Assembly: GCF_039511225.1 (NCBI RefSeq)
Contig: NZ_CP154261.1
Span: forward strand, 558,001 to 622,000
Source of the DNA: Sphingobacterium multivorum
GTDB taxonomy: Bacteria > Bacteroidota > Bacteroidia > Sphingobacteriales > Sphingobacteriaceae
Direction: 5' to 3'
Length of the DNA: 64,000 bases
Shown here one piece after another: positions 7,708 to 16,450 of the stretch (positions are counted from its first letter, which is position 1; every line of letters begins with the position of its first letter). The notes beneath the pieces are model-generated. The model ran no database searches. It saw only the letters and a list, made by a program, of their open reading frames with translations, and was not told where the DNA came from. The position numbers were made by a program, and so were the translations under genes.

Positions 7708-10700
7708 CTATTTGAGTTTTTTTACTCGAATATCTTTAAAGAATACTTCGGTACCGTGTCCAAGGAAGCCGATATGACCAGAGGTTCGTTTAAGTCCAGG
7801 ATGTTGTTTGCCATCTAAGGTTCCGTTTTTGCTTGCCTCGGCGATATCCGCATCAACAATAACAGCGCCATTCAGTGTAACTTTGATACGATTTCCTTTC
7901 ACGACTATTTCCTCAGAGTTCCATTCACCTACAGGTTTTAAATGACCTTTTTTGGCAGGAACAACACCATAAATCGAACCGTGATATTGGTATTGCTTCA
8001 AGTCTTTATAAACATCTGCGCCATCATCAAGTACCTGAATTTCCATTGCCTCATATGCGGCGTCCCCCTCTAGAGGAGCCCTTATTCCCACACCATTGTT
8101 GGCACCAGGGGTTAATTTGAAGTCGAAGCGATAAATGAAGTCTGCGTATTCTTCTTTTGTGTAGAGGTTTCCACCAAATTTTGCATTTGGATACACCCAG
8201 ATATAACCTTCGTCATTGATGACATAAGCTTGGTTTTCTGTCCACTTGTCGAGGTTTGTTCCATCAAAAAGTACTTCAAAACCTTCTTTTTTCTCTTGAT
8301 CGCTCAACTTAAAGATTTGCTTTCTTGGGAATTCCTTGATAAAAAGATCTCTATAATAAACAACTGAACCATGCGCTTGTAACTCAATTTGTTCGGTAGG
8401 GAAAATGGATTGGTTTCTATCCCAATAGTTTTCAAGAGGAATATTATCGGTTACTAACTGTCCATTTAACCAAACCGTGACTTTATCGTCTACCATTTTG
8501 ATTTTAAACGTGTTCCACTCGCCGGTAGCATTGTCGGCAACCTTCAATGGTTTGCTTTCATTTTTCTGGTTGTTATATAATCCACCAGAGCCAACTTGGG
8601 CACCGACTCTTGTATTCGCAATATCCCAAATTTGTACCTGTGGAGTACCTCTCAAGTAAATACCGGCATCACCTTCTATACCACCATAGTTCTCCAATTT
8701 CCAATCTACGAGCATTTCAAAATCGCCATATTTCTTTACGGTAGCCAGGTTATCTCCTTTACCACTGAAGGCAATTTCGCCATTGGATGCTTTCCATCCT
8801 TTGCGCATGATATCGTCGGCTTTAGCTTGTTCTGCTGCTAAAGTCTTCTCGTCCATCTTACTGCGTTTGATCGGATCCGCTACCAAACCTTTCCAGCCAC
8901 TTAGGTCTTTACCATTGAACATCGAAACGTACCCCTCTTTGATGGGCATTTCAGCGAGATAGCGAACAACGGCTTCTTTAAGGTATCCACTTTCACTACC
9001 CGACAATTTACCGATGACCTGCTCAAGAACCTCTCTGACCTTTTTTCCATAGAACTTGTTGTCCATGGCAATGTTCATTGCTACATTGGCGGCAGTTCCG
9101 CCCAGTTGTGCATCGTTCATTAAGTCGGCGGCAAAAATTAAAGACTGGTATGTTCCTGTAGGTTGTAACGCCGATAATGCTGCTTTTTTCTGATCTGCTG
9201 TTTTGGCAACGCTGAATGCATCTCTTAATAACAACGTTTTCTGTTCAGGCGTATTCGAAGAAGAAGAAATTGATTTAATTAATCCCCGGTATACCGTATT
9301 GAACAGATTATCATCTTTTTCTGTTCGGGAAAGAGATACCAATTCTGGAAGTGCATTGGAGGAAGACCAGCTAGCCAAAGATTCAATTGCTGCTGACCGT
9401 AGACTCGTATTATTATTGTTAAGGTATGCTGTTACAGCTTTCAATGACTGTGCGTCACCAAGCCCAGCAAAAATAGGGAAATATTTGGCGGTATTAGGCG
9501 CTGCTGATTTCGCTATATTAGCTGCTAGTTTTTCTGTTAATCCTTTTGAATTTGTGCTTGACTGAATCACATTGACAATGGCACGTTGCAATAGAACGGC
9601 AGATTTATTATCGGTCGTATTGTTTAGCCTATTGAATAGTTCTTCTAAATCCGACTCCTGGGCAACATTGGGAAGTGCTTTGTTGATCGCTTCCTCGACA
9701 GCAGGATTTGAACTCTTTATTGCTAATACAGCTTTGGATGATGCATTGTTGGAACGTTTACTTAAAATATCCAGCAATTGAATTTTTTTGTCGTCGTCTA
9801 CCGTAGCGAGCGCATTGTTGACATCGGTAACGACATTTGCATCTTTAGACGACAGGATCAACGCTTTTACCGAATTGTTGAACTGTTGATCTGCGTTGAG
9901 AGCCTGGATTAAAGTATTGGTTTCTTTTCCTTGTGATAGCGTATTTAGTGCATTTAGTCCGGCTAATTTAGTTACTGGAGACTGTGTTTTATTTACTAAA
10001 GCCTGGATTAGTTTTAAGCTGCTTGCCGAACCATTGTGGGCTAAGTAGTTCAATACACTTTCTTGAACTTCAGGCGTACCCTTGCTTGCTAAAGCAAGCA
10101 AGCTTTTTGCGTCGCTGCCCTTTCCGTATTTTCCGAGTAATTGTAAAGCAATGTTACGGTAAGCACCATTATCGCTCTTAACTGCTGCTAATAAGTTCTT
10201 TTGTTGTTTCGCTGGGTCAATGGTTGTCAATAATTTAAGCGATGCAATTTGACCGTTGATTGATTTGGCTTTTTGGGATTCTTGGAAAAATTTGTTCAGA
10301 AACTTGATTGCATCTTGATCATGCTTATTGTCGATCAATGCTTGAGCATAGTCGATACCAAGACCAACCGCATCAAATTTGTCGTAGCTGTAACCTGCAG
10401 CAGTTAGTTTTTCCTGGAATAGCGATTCAGAAGCTGTGCCACCGATTTTGCTTAATGCGATTAATGCTGTCCGTTGAAAACCGTCCGAATTATATTTTTT
10501 GGTCAATCCCAAAATAGCATTTTCAGCATTTTTATCCTTTAAATCTCCGAGCGCAGTAACTAAGGCGATAGCAGTTTTCTCTGTTGTTGACGTTGCTAAA
10601 GCTTTTTCTAAGGCTGCTGTCGACTCAGGGGTACGAATAGATACTAGAGTTCTCGCTGCAGCATCGGCAAGATAATCGTTTGCCAAGCAATTTGCGACAG

Positions 10701-11109
10701 CAGGTATAGCGGTATTATCTGCACATTGACGTAATAGGCGTAGGGCAAAGACCTGATTTGTTGGTTCACTCAATTGCGAGATGGATTTTGCCAAACCTTC
10801 AACAAAAACTCTTTTTTGCTGTTCTTTACCTGGTTGATTTACATAGAATGAATAGCTGTTTGCTGCAAATTCTATCGGAGCATTATTGCTTCCCGGTGCT
10901 TTAAGTCCCTTGAGGAAAGTGACAACGTCGTCAGACGAAAAACCTTCCAGCTCATGCATGGCAAGCAAAAATTTTTCTTTTTCTTCGGCAGGCTGCTGTG
11001 CCAATACGTCTGCTATTTTGGTTGCAGTCGTTCTATTTTGTGGTTGCTGAGCGTAAGTTGCACTAGATATAAGAAGCAATACAGTCAGCGAATTGAATAT
11101 TCTTTTCAT
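7708..11109 (-). CDS. HEAT-repeat protein with two DUF1080 (3-keto-disaccharide hydrolase) domains
   Basis: Exported 1133-residue protein with a cleavable signal peptide (LTVLLLISSATYAQ). Residues about 30-700 are Ala/Leu/Ser-rich helical repeats of HEAT type (for example AIPAVANCLANDYLADAAAR). Two concanavalin-like DUF1080 domains follow at about 727-925 (opening MFNGKDLSGWKG) and 944-1133 (opening LFDGTNLDKW). DUF1080 proteins include hydrolases/lyases that cleave 3-keto-glycosides made by Gfo/Idh/MocA dehydrogenases; such a dehydrogenase is encoded 12 bp upstream in the same operon. The two domains differ considerably, so one may be a binding module. The likely site of action is the periplasm. 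Substrate is unknown. Confidence 0.85.
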   Translation of the reverse strand: MKRIFNSLTVLLLISSATYAQQPQNRTTATKIADVLAQQPAEEKEKFLLAMHELEGFSSDDVVTFLKGLKAPGSNNAPIEFAANSYSFYVNQPGKEQQKRVFVEGLAKSISQLSEPTNQVFALRLLRQCADNTAIPAVANCLANDYLADAAARTLVSIRTPESTAALEKALATSTTEKTAIALVTALGDLKDKNAENAILGLTKKYNSDGFQRTALIALSKIGGTASESLFQEKLTAAGYSYDKFDAVGLGIDYAQALIDNKHDQDAIKFLNKFFQESQKAKSINGQIASLKLLTTIDPAKQQKNLLAAVKSDNGAYRNIALQLLGKYGKGSDAKSLLALASKGTPEVQESVLNYLAHNGSASSLKLIQALVNKTQSPVTKLAGLNALNTLSQGKETNTLIQALNADQQFNNSVKALILSSKDANVVTDVNNALATVDDDKKIQLLDILSKRSNNASSKAVLAIKSSNPAVEEAINKALPNVAQESDLEELFNRLNNTTDNKSAVLLQRAIVNVIQSSTNSKGLTEKLAANIAKSAAPNTAKYFPIFAGLGDAQSLKAVTAYLNNNNTSLRSAAIESLASWSSSNALPELVSLSRTEKDDNLFNTVYRGLIKSISSSSNTPEQKTLLLRDAFSVAKTADQKKAALSALQPTGTYQSLIFAADLMNDAQLGGTAANVAMNIAMDNKFYGKKVREVLEQVIGKLSGSESGYLKEAVVRYLAEMPIKEGYVSMFNGKDLSGWKGLVADPIKRSKMDEKTLAAEQAKADDIMRKGWKASNGEIAFSGKGDNLATVKKYGDFEMLVDWKLENYGGIEGDAGIYLRGTPQVQIWDIANTRVGAQVGSGGLYNNQKNESKPLKVADNATGEWNTFKIKMVDDKVTVWLNGQLVTDNIPLENYWDRNQSIFPTEQIELQAHGSVVYYRDLFIKEFPRKQIFKLSDQEKKEGFEVLFDGTNLDKWTENQAYVINDEGYIWVYPNAKFGGNLYTKEEYADFIYRFDFKLTPGANNGVGIRAPLEGDAAYEAMEIQVLDDGADVYKDLKQYQYHGSIYGVVPAKKGHLKPVGEWNSEEIVVKGNRIKVTLNGAVIVDADIAEASKNGTLDGKQHPGLKRTSGHIGFLGHGTEVFFKDIRVKKLK

Positions 11110-11121
11110 TGGGATATCTTT

Positions 11122-12390
11122 TTAAATAGACCAAGGGCCTCTCATTGGTTGGTGAATCAATCTATTTGCGGCGTCATCATTGATAAATAGCTCGTTTTGA
11201 GAGTCATATTTTAATGATCTATTTAGTCGCAATGCTGCTAATCCCATGTTGACCAAAGTACAAGAACGGTGTCCATTGATTTCATTCAGTGCAAACTTTT
11301 CTCTTGTGCGCACGGATTCCAGGAAGTCAGTAATCTGTGGTGCTGGTTCAGGGTACTGTGCAAGTTTCCTTTCCAAATCTGGTATATCTGATTGAAACCC
11401 TCGATATAATTTACCTTTTGGACCTTCAATATAAGCTGCCTTTTCATCTTTCGCTTCACCGTCTAGAATGATCTGACAACCATCGGCATAGGTAAATGTA
11501 ATTCGTCTCCATGTGCCCACAGCGTCCGGATGTTGCTGCGGAGCATCCACGTCGACAGTAACAGGACTTTCGTTGTCTTTACCTAAGAAGTATTGAACAG
11601 GATCCATATAGTGTTGTCCCATATCTCCTAAGCCGCCTCCATCATAATCCCAATATCCTCTAAAGGTTGTATGTACACGGTGCTTATTATAAGGTTTGTA
11701 TGGTGCTGGACCTAACCAAAAATCGTAGTCAAGTTCCGCTGGTACTTTCTCTTCTGGTAAGTTTTCCTTTCCTACCCAATAGAATTTCCAGTCAAAGCCC
11801 GTATGTTTGCTTATTGTCACTTTCAACGGCCAACCCAACATCCCTGTATCAACCAATTTTTTGATTTTGCTTACGGGAACATTCATTCCATAAAAATCAT
11901 CCTTAAAACGAAACCAGGTATTTAAACGAAAGATATTACCATGCTGTGCAATGGCTTCTTTCACTTTTTTACCTTCACCGATAGTGCGTGTCATCGGTTT
12001 TTCACACCAGATATCTTTTCCTGCTTTTGCTGCTTCAATAGACATCAGTCCATGCCAATGTGGGGGAGTAGCAATATGTACGATATCTACTTCCGGAGAT
12101 TTAATCAACTCCCTAAAGTCATGGTATTCCTTCACACCACCGCCTAAGTCTGCTTGTGCTGCCGCCAGATGGGTTTTGTCCACATCACAAATAGCTACTG
12201 TTTTAGTTCCGGCGTAGCCAAAGTGCCCACGGCCCATATTGCCGACACCAATTACACCTTTGGTTAGATGGTCGCTCGGAGCAAGATAGCCCTGTCCTCC
12301 GAGTACAAAGCGTGGTACAATAGAAAATGCCGCAGCACCGACCACGGATTTTTTTATGAAATCACGCCTTGATGAATTCTGTTCTTTCAT
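11122..12390 (-). CDS. Gfo/Idh/MocA-family oxidoreductase with Tat signal
   Basis: NAD(P)-dependent sugar oxidoreductase, 422 residues. The N-terminus has a twin-arginine signal (RRDFIKKSVVGAAAF), so the protein is probably exported folded with its cofactor. The Rossmann motif GVIGVGNMGRGHFG, the EKP motif (WCEKPMTRTI) and a His-rich central segment (GDMGQHYMDPVQYF) are present. It is the first gene of a two-gene operon with the DUF1080 protein, which matches the known pairing of 3-dehydrogenases with 3-keto-glycoside-cleaving DUF1080 enzymes in Bacteroides. Inference: it oxidises the C3 hydroxyl of a glycoside from the target glycan. Confidence 0.88.
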   Translation of the reverse strand: MKEQNSSRRDFIKKSVVGAAAFSIVPRFVLGGQGYLAPSDHLTKGVIGVGNMGRGHFGYAGTKTVAICDVDKTHLAAAQADLGGGVKEYHDFRELIKSPEVDIVHIATPPHWHGLMSIEAAKAGKDIWCEKPMTRTIGEGKKVKEAIAQHGNIFRLNTWFRFKDDFYGMNVPVSKIKKLVDTGMLGWPLKVTISKHTGFDWKFYWVGKENLPEEKVPAELDYDFWLGPAPYKPYNKHRVHTTFRGYWDYDGGGLGDMGQHYMDPVQYFLGKDNESPVTVDVDAPQQHPDAVGTWRRITFTYADGCQIILDGEAKDEKAAYIEGPKGKLYRGFQSDIPDLERKLAQYPEPAPQITDFLESVRTREKFALNEINGHRSCTLVNMGLAALRLNRSLKYDSQNELFINDDAANRLIHQPMRGPWSI

Positions 12391-12777
12391 TTTGGTTGGA
12401 TTAGTTGTTTTATAATTGATCCACTATTAGGCTGTTAAAAATAACGGCATTGGATATTTAATCTTAAAAATAGATAAAAAACTGATAAATGTAAACTGAT
12501 AACTAAAATTTTACGTATTGTTTATTTGTGTTTTATTAAAAAATAACAAAAGAATACTGTTGAATTCATTTCTTTCATATATAGCCACACCATTATTGCC
12601 TATGCTTTGTTGTTTTATCTGCTAAATTGTTACATTTCAGTGGTGTAGCTATTCGATGTGATGGACAGATAAGAGCTTGAATCTAGATTTTTCTCAATCG
12701 TTTTCGTAAAAGGTGCTTGATTTCAGTCGAATAATCCAGCATCTTTATGGTCGCTCTGATAGCATTTAATCCTAAAG
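12391..12777. promoter_or_regulatory. Divergent intergenic region with an imperfect inverted repeat
   Basis: 387 bp between the divergent oxidoreductase and GH95-like genes. It contains an imperfect inverted repeat, ATAGCCACACCA (12581-12592) and TGGTGTAGCTAT (12641-12652), pairing at 11 of 12 positions with 48 nt between the arms. This is a plausible operator for both transcription units, but no regulator can be assigned. No consensus -33/-7 promoter pair was found and no small gene is supported. Confidence 0.35.
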
Positions 12778-14916
12778 ATGAATCTAAGAATACTATTTTT
12801 TCTCATTTGCGCGCTATTCCAGTCAATTTCTGGATCAGCACAATTTAGAATTCCCACACTGGGTCATACCATTTATGAAGGTGTATTTACCGGGAATGGT
12901 CTATTGGGAACAATGACTTATTTAGCCGATAAGAATTCCATGCGTGTTGATATTGGACGAACTGATGTGTTTGATCATCGCGCAAATTCGACCGACAAAT
13001 TGTTTGATCAGGCGCGTATGTCGTTAGGTCATTTTGAAATGGAATTTGAAAGCCCGATTGTGCAGGCACAAGGAGAAATTTATTTAAAAGATGCTTATGC
13101 AGAGGCGAAAGTCAGCACGGATAAGGGCATGATGAGAATTCGGACGACTACCTTATCGAATGACAATATTATCTTGCTAGAGGTATTTAAAAAAGATTTT
13201 AAGGGAAATTACCAGCTTACTTGGAAACCCGACGAAGCCATCAGTCCAAGGATGGGATTCAGCTATACGCAAAAACCGAAAAATTATCCAGCGAACCCAA
13301 AAGGCAGTTTTGGGACACAGGGCGGAACAAAATATTTTGACCAGCCTCTTCTAGCCGGGGGAGGGTATGTAACGGCTTATTGGAGCAAATCTGATAAAGA
13401 CGTGGATACCTATTTAATTACTGTAGATTATAGCCAGCATGGGACCGCTTATGTCAAAAAGGCGATCAATTATGTTCAGAACTTTAATAAGCAAAAGTTA
13501 ATGAAAGGATTGGCGTCCCATCGCAAGTGGTGGAACAATTATTTTAAGGCATCGACACTCGAGCTGCCAGATACGGTTTATCAGCGGTTTTATGATATGC
13601 AGTTGTATAAGCTTGCCAGTGCAACAAGGTCAGGTAAACCCGCTATGGATTTACAGGGGCCATGGACGAGTCCAACTCCTTGGCCAGCTTATTGGCTTAA
13701 TCTTAATATGCAACTTGCCTATTCACCAGTATTCAAAGCTAACCAACTCGGTATCGCAAATTCTTTAATCCAGATGATTGATCGAAATAAAGATAAGCTA
13801 AAACAAAATGTTCCGGAACCTTATCGTTACAATAGTTTGGCTGTAGGCCGCTCCTCGGGACCATCTTTATGGAGCCCCGTTCTTTTGGCTAAGAATGTAT
13901 CACTTGAAGGAGCTTCCGATGGTGAAAAAGAATTGGGAAATCTCGTTTGGCTCTTGCATAGCTATTATCAGTATTACCGAGCGACCCTGTCGCAAGACAT
14001 ATATAATCGCTTGTTCCCGCTGCTGAAGGAAGCGATAAATTATCATTTGCACTTATTGGAAAAGGATCAACAGGGGAAATACCATATCGGAGTAAAAACC
14101 TATTCACCAGAGTATCCTAAGGGCTACGCTTATGATACAAACTACGACCTTTCCATTTTAAGATGGGGGCTCAAGACACTTATTGAGCTGGATCAAGAAG
14201 GAGGCGGTAAGGATAAACTTCATGCTGTATGGAAAGACGTATTGGCCAACTTGATCGATTATCCGCAAGATACCGATGGCTTTATGATCGCAAAAGACCT
14301 TCCTTACGGCGAGTCGCATCGTCACTATTCGCATCTCATGATGATTTATCCGTTTTACGACATAAACTGGGATCAGGCAAATAACCAAGCGCTTATTGAG
14401 CGTTCTATTGCACATTGGCAGAGCAAAAAGCAATGGTTGCAGGGCTATTCATTTACGGGTGCTGCCTCGATGTATGCCATGATGGGGAGAGGAGATGCGG
14501 CTTTGGCTTCGCTGGATGTTTTATTACAGAAATATATTAAACCCAATACGCTATATGCCGAAAGCGGTCCGGTGATAGAAACCCCGCTCGCAGCGATGGC
14601 AAGTATTCAAGAATTGTGTATGCAGTATTGGAATGGCGTATTACGCGTGTTTCCTGCTATTCCTCATAAATGGGAGAATGTGTCCTTTTCCAATTTTTTG
14701 GCGGATGGTGGAAATCTCGTATCGGCACAGCGGAAAAATGGAAAAACGATCGGCATCCAGATCAAAAGTCAATATGGCGGTCGTCTACGATTAAAAGCTG
14801 GCATTGGGGCACCAGAGGTGAAGATACAGGGAAAAGGCACATTTAATATAGCGCAAGACGGAATGATTGATCTGCAGCTCAATAAGGGAGCAGTCGCTTT
14901 GATCAACACACATTAA
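12778..14916 (+). CDS. GH95-like glycoside hydrolase
   Basis: Exported 712-residue protein with signal peptide (LFFLICALFQSISGSAQ). The N-terminal beta domain has the GH95-like entry VFTGNGLLGTMTY. The central alpha/alpha barrel shows N308-L-N310, in the place of the paired Asn of GH95 alpha-L-fucosidases, and HRHYSHL (514-520), matching the conserved HRHxSHL that precedes the catalytic region. Canonical GH95 enzymes act on alpha-1,2-L-fucosides or L-galactosides; this divergent member may use another sugar. It is followed 154 bp later by a GH88 gene on the same strand. Placement in a GH95-like clan is fairly secure; activity is not. Confidence 0.7.
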   Translation: MNLRILFFLICALFQSISGSAQFRIPTLGHTIYEGVFTGNGLLGTMTYLADKNSMRVDIGRTDVFDHRANSTDKLFDQARMSLGHFEMEFESPIVQAQGEIYLKDAYAEAKVSTDKGMMRIRTTTLSNDNIILLEVFKKDFKGNYQLTWKPDEAISPRMGFSYTQKPKNYPANPKGSFGTQGGTKYFDQPLLAGGGYVTAYWSKSDKDVDTYLITVDYSQHGTAYVKKAINYVQNFNKQKLMKGLASHRKWWNNYFKASTLELPDTVYQRFYDMQLYKLASATRSGKPAMDLQGPWTSPTPWPAYWLNLNMQLAYSPVFKANQLGIANSLIQMIDRNKDKLKQNVPEPYRYNSLAVGRSSGPSLWSPVLLAKNVSLEGASDGEKELGNLVWLLHSYYQYYRATLSQDIYNRLFPLLKEAINYHLHLLEKDQQGKYHIGVKTYSPEYPKGYAYDTNYDLSILRWGLKTLIELDQEGGGKDKLHAVWKDVLANLIDYPQDTDGFMIAKDLPYGESHRHYSHLMMIYPFYDINWDQANNQALIERSIAHWQSKKQWLQGYSFTGAASMYAMMGRGDAALASLDVLLQKYIKPNTLYAESGPVIETPLAAMASIQELCMQYWNGVLRVFPAIPHKWENVSFSNFLADGGNLVSAQRKNGKTIGIQIKSQYGGRLRLKAGIGAPEVKIQGKGTFNIAQDGMIDLQLNKGAVALINTH

Positions 14917-15070
14917 TAACCGAGATTAAAGAGAGGAAGACAGGAAAAGCTGGATAGGCAGATGCTGTGAACCAACGCTCCATATTAAAATGGAGAAAAG
15001 AGCTGATTATTTAACGATAGAATTGACGCGCTTATGTGCTGACCAAATAAAAATAAACGAATAAAAAATA

Positions 15071-16318
15071 ATGAAATTAAAACAACTTTCTGTGTTATTA
15101 TTGGCCGTTTTGGGCACTTCGACTGCCGTTCAGGCCCAAACAGCAAAACCGAATCTATCCAAAGAGTTTATTCAGCAACAGTTAGATGCTGCAGCGAAGC
15201 AAATAAAAGTCCTGGCGAATGAAACGCCGGCAGAAAAGTTTCCAAAAACTTTCGAAAATGGAAAAGAGGTCTTTTCTTCATCGAGCTGGTGGTGTTCGGG
15301 CTTCTATCCGGGGACATTGCTGTATTTATATGAAGGCACCAAGGATGAGGGATTATTAAAGAAAGCAACCGAGAAATTGACGTATCTCGAGAAAGAAAAG
15401 AACAACAAGGGTACGCATGATTTAGGGTTTATGTTATTCTGTAGTTTTGGAAACGCGCTTCGTCTCACGGGCGATACGCAAAAGTATGAGCCAATACTCA
15501 GCACCGGTGCAAATTCTCTAGCATCTCGCTATAGTCCCGTTACTAAAACGATCCGTTCTTGGGATCACGGATCATGGCAGTATCCCGTAATCATTGATAA
15601 CATGATGAATTTGGAATTTTTGACACAGGTATCTAAAATGACTGGAGATAAAAAATTCTATGACATTGCGGTAGCTCATGCCGAAACAACCTTGAAAAAC
15701 CACTTCAGAAAAGATTATAGTTCTTACCATGTGATCGATTATGATAAGAACACAGGTAAGGCTATTGGAAAAAAAACACATCAGGGTGCATTTGATGAAT
15801 CAGCATGGTCAAGAGGGCAGGGATGGGCACTCTATGGTTATACCATGATGTATCGTGAAACCAAGAAGAAAGAATTTTTGAAGCAGGCACAGCAAATCGC
15901 AAAATATATCTTAAGTAACCCAAATATGCCTGCTGATCTGGTTCCTTACTGGGATTTTGATAAAGATAAAATTGCGCAGTCGGACAAAATGTATCCAAAT
16001 AAGGACCTGCGGGATGTGTCGGCGGCGGCATTGTATGCATCGGCCTTATTAGAACTTTCGCAATACACAAAAGGAAGTGAGGCTGTGAACTATTTTAACA
16101 AAGCAGAAATTATTCTTAAAAACCTGTCGAAGGCGCCTTATCTTGCTCCTTATGGCCAAAATGGCGGTTACATTTTACAACATAGTGTTGGAGCGTTGCC
16201 ATTGAATTCCGAAATCGATGTGCCTTTGACTTATGCAGATTATTACTATGTTGAAGCCTTGGTGCGTTATCAACGCCTATTGTCAGGAGAGCCTATGATC
16301 AAAGAGATCGCGAAATAG
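15071..16318 (+). CDS. Unsaturated glucuronyl hydrolase, GH88 (copy 1)
   Basis: Removes 4,5-unsaturated uronic acid from the non-reducing end of oligosaccharides left by polysaccharide lyases, by a vinyl-ether hydration mechanism. 415 residues with signal peptide (VLGTSTAVQAQ). The two catalytic aspartates known in the family correspond to D117 (GTHDLGFM) and D176 (VIIDNMMNLEFL); the spacing agrees with the characterised Bacillus enzyme. WSRGQGWALYGY and YYYVEALVRY are also typical. It is a close paralogue of the gene at 26990. It probably forms an operon with the GH95-like gene and ends at a bidirectional terminator. Confidence 0.92.
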   Translation: MKLKQLSVLLLAVLGTSTAVQAQTAKPNLSKEFIQQQLDAAAKQIKVLANETPAEKFPKTFENGKEVFSSSSWWCSGFYPGTLLYLYEGTKDEGLLKKATEKLTYLEKEKNNKGTHDLGFMLFCSFGNALRLTGDTQKYEPILSTGANSLASRYSPVTKTIRSWDHGSWQYPVIIDNMMNLEFLTQVSKMTGDKKFYDIAVAHAETTLKNHFRKDYSSYHVIDYDKNTGKAIGKKTHQGAFDESAWSRGQGWALYGYTMMYRETKKKEFLKQAQQIAKYILSNPNMPADLVPYWDFDKDKIAQSDKMYPNKDLRDVSAAALYASALLELSQYTKGSEAVNYFNKAEIILKNLSKAPYLAPYGQNGGYILQHSVGALPLNSEIDVPLTYADYYYVEALVRYQRLLSGEPMIKEIAK

Positions 16319-16381
16319 GACCATCAAAGAAAAAGGGTGTCGATGATAAATTAACTCGATTTAAGTACACAGGCACGGATC

Positions 16382-16417
16382 AAAAAAAAGAGATGTTATG
16401 GACATCTCTTTTTTTTT
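16382..16417. terminator. Bidirectional terminator between GH88 and the sensor-regulator
   Basis: A-run, stem AGAGATGT / ACATCTCT with a 5-nt loop, then a T-run. The flanking A8 and T9 tracts let it work on both strands, which suits the convergent genes on either side. Confidence 0.88.
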
Positions 16418-16450
16418 ATGGAACAGGATGTGGGTTATCTTCAAATATCG

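Noticed and set aside
9203..9565. Plus-strand 120-codon frame inside the DUF1080 gene
   Set aside because: It is antisense to a well-supported long coding region and has no domain, signal or regulatory support; likewise the other antisense frames under the PUL and ribosomal genes.
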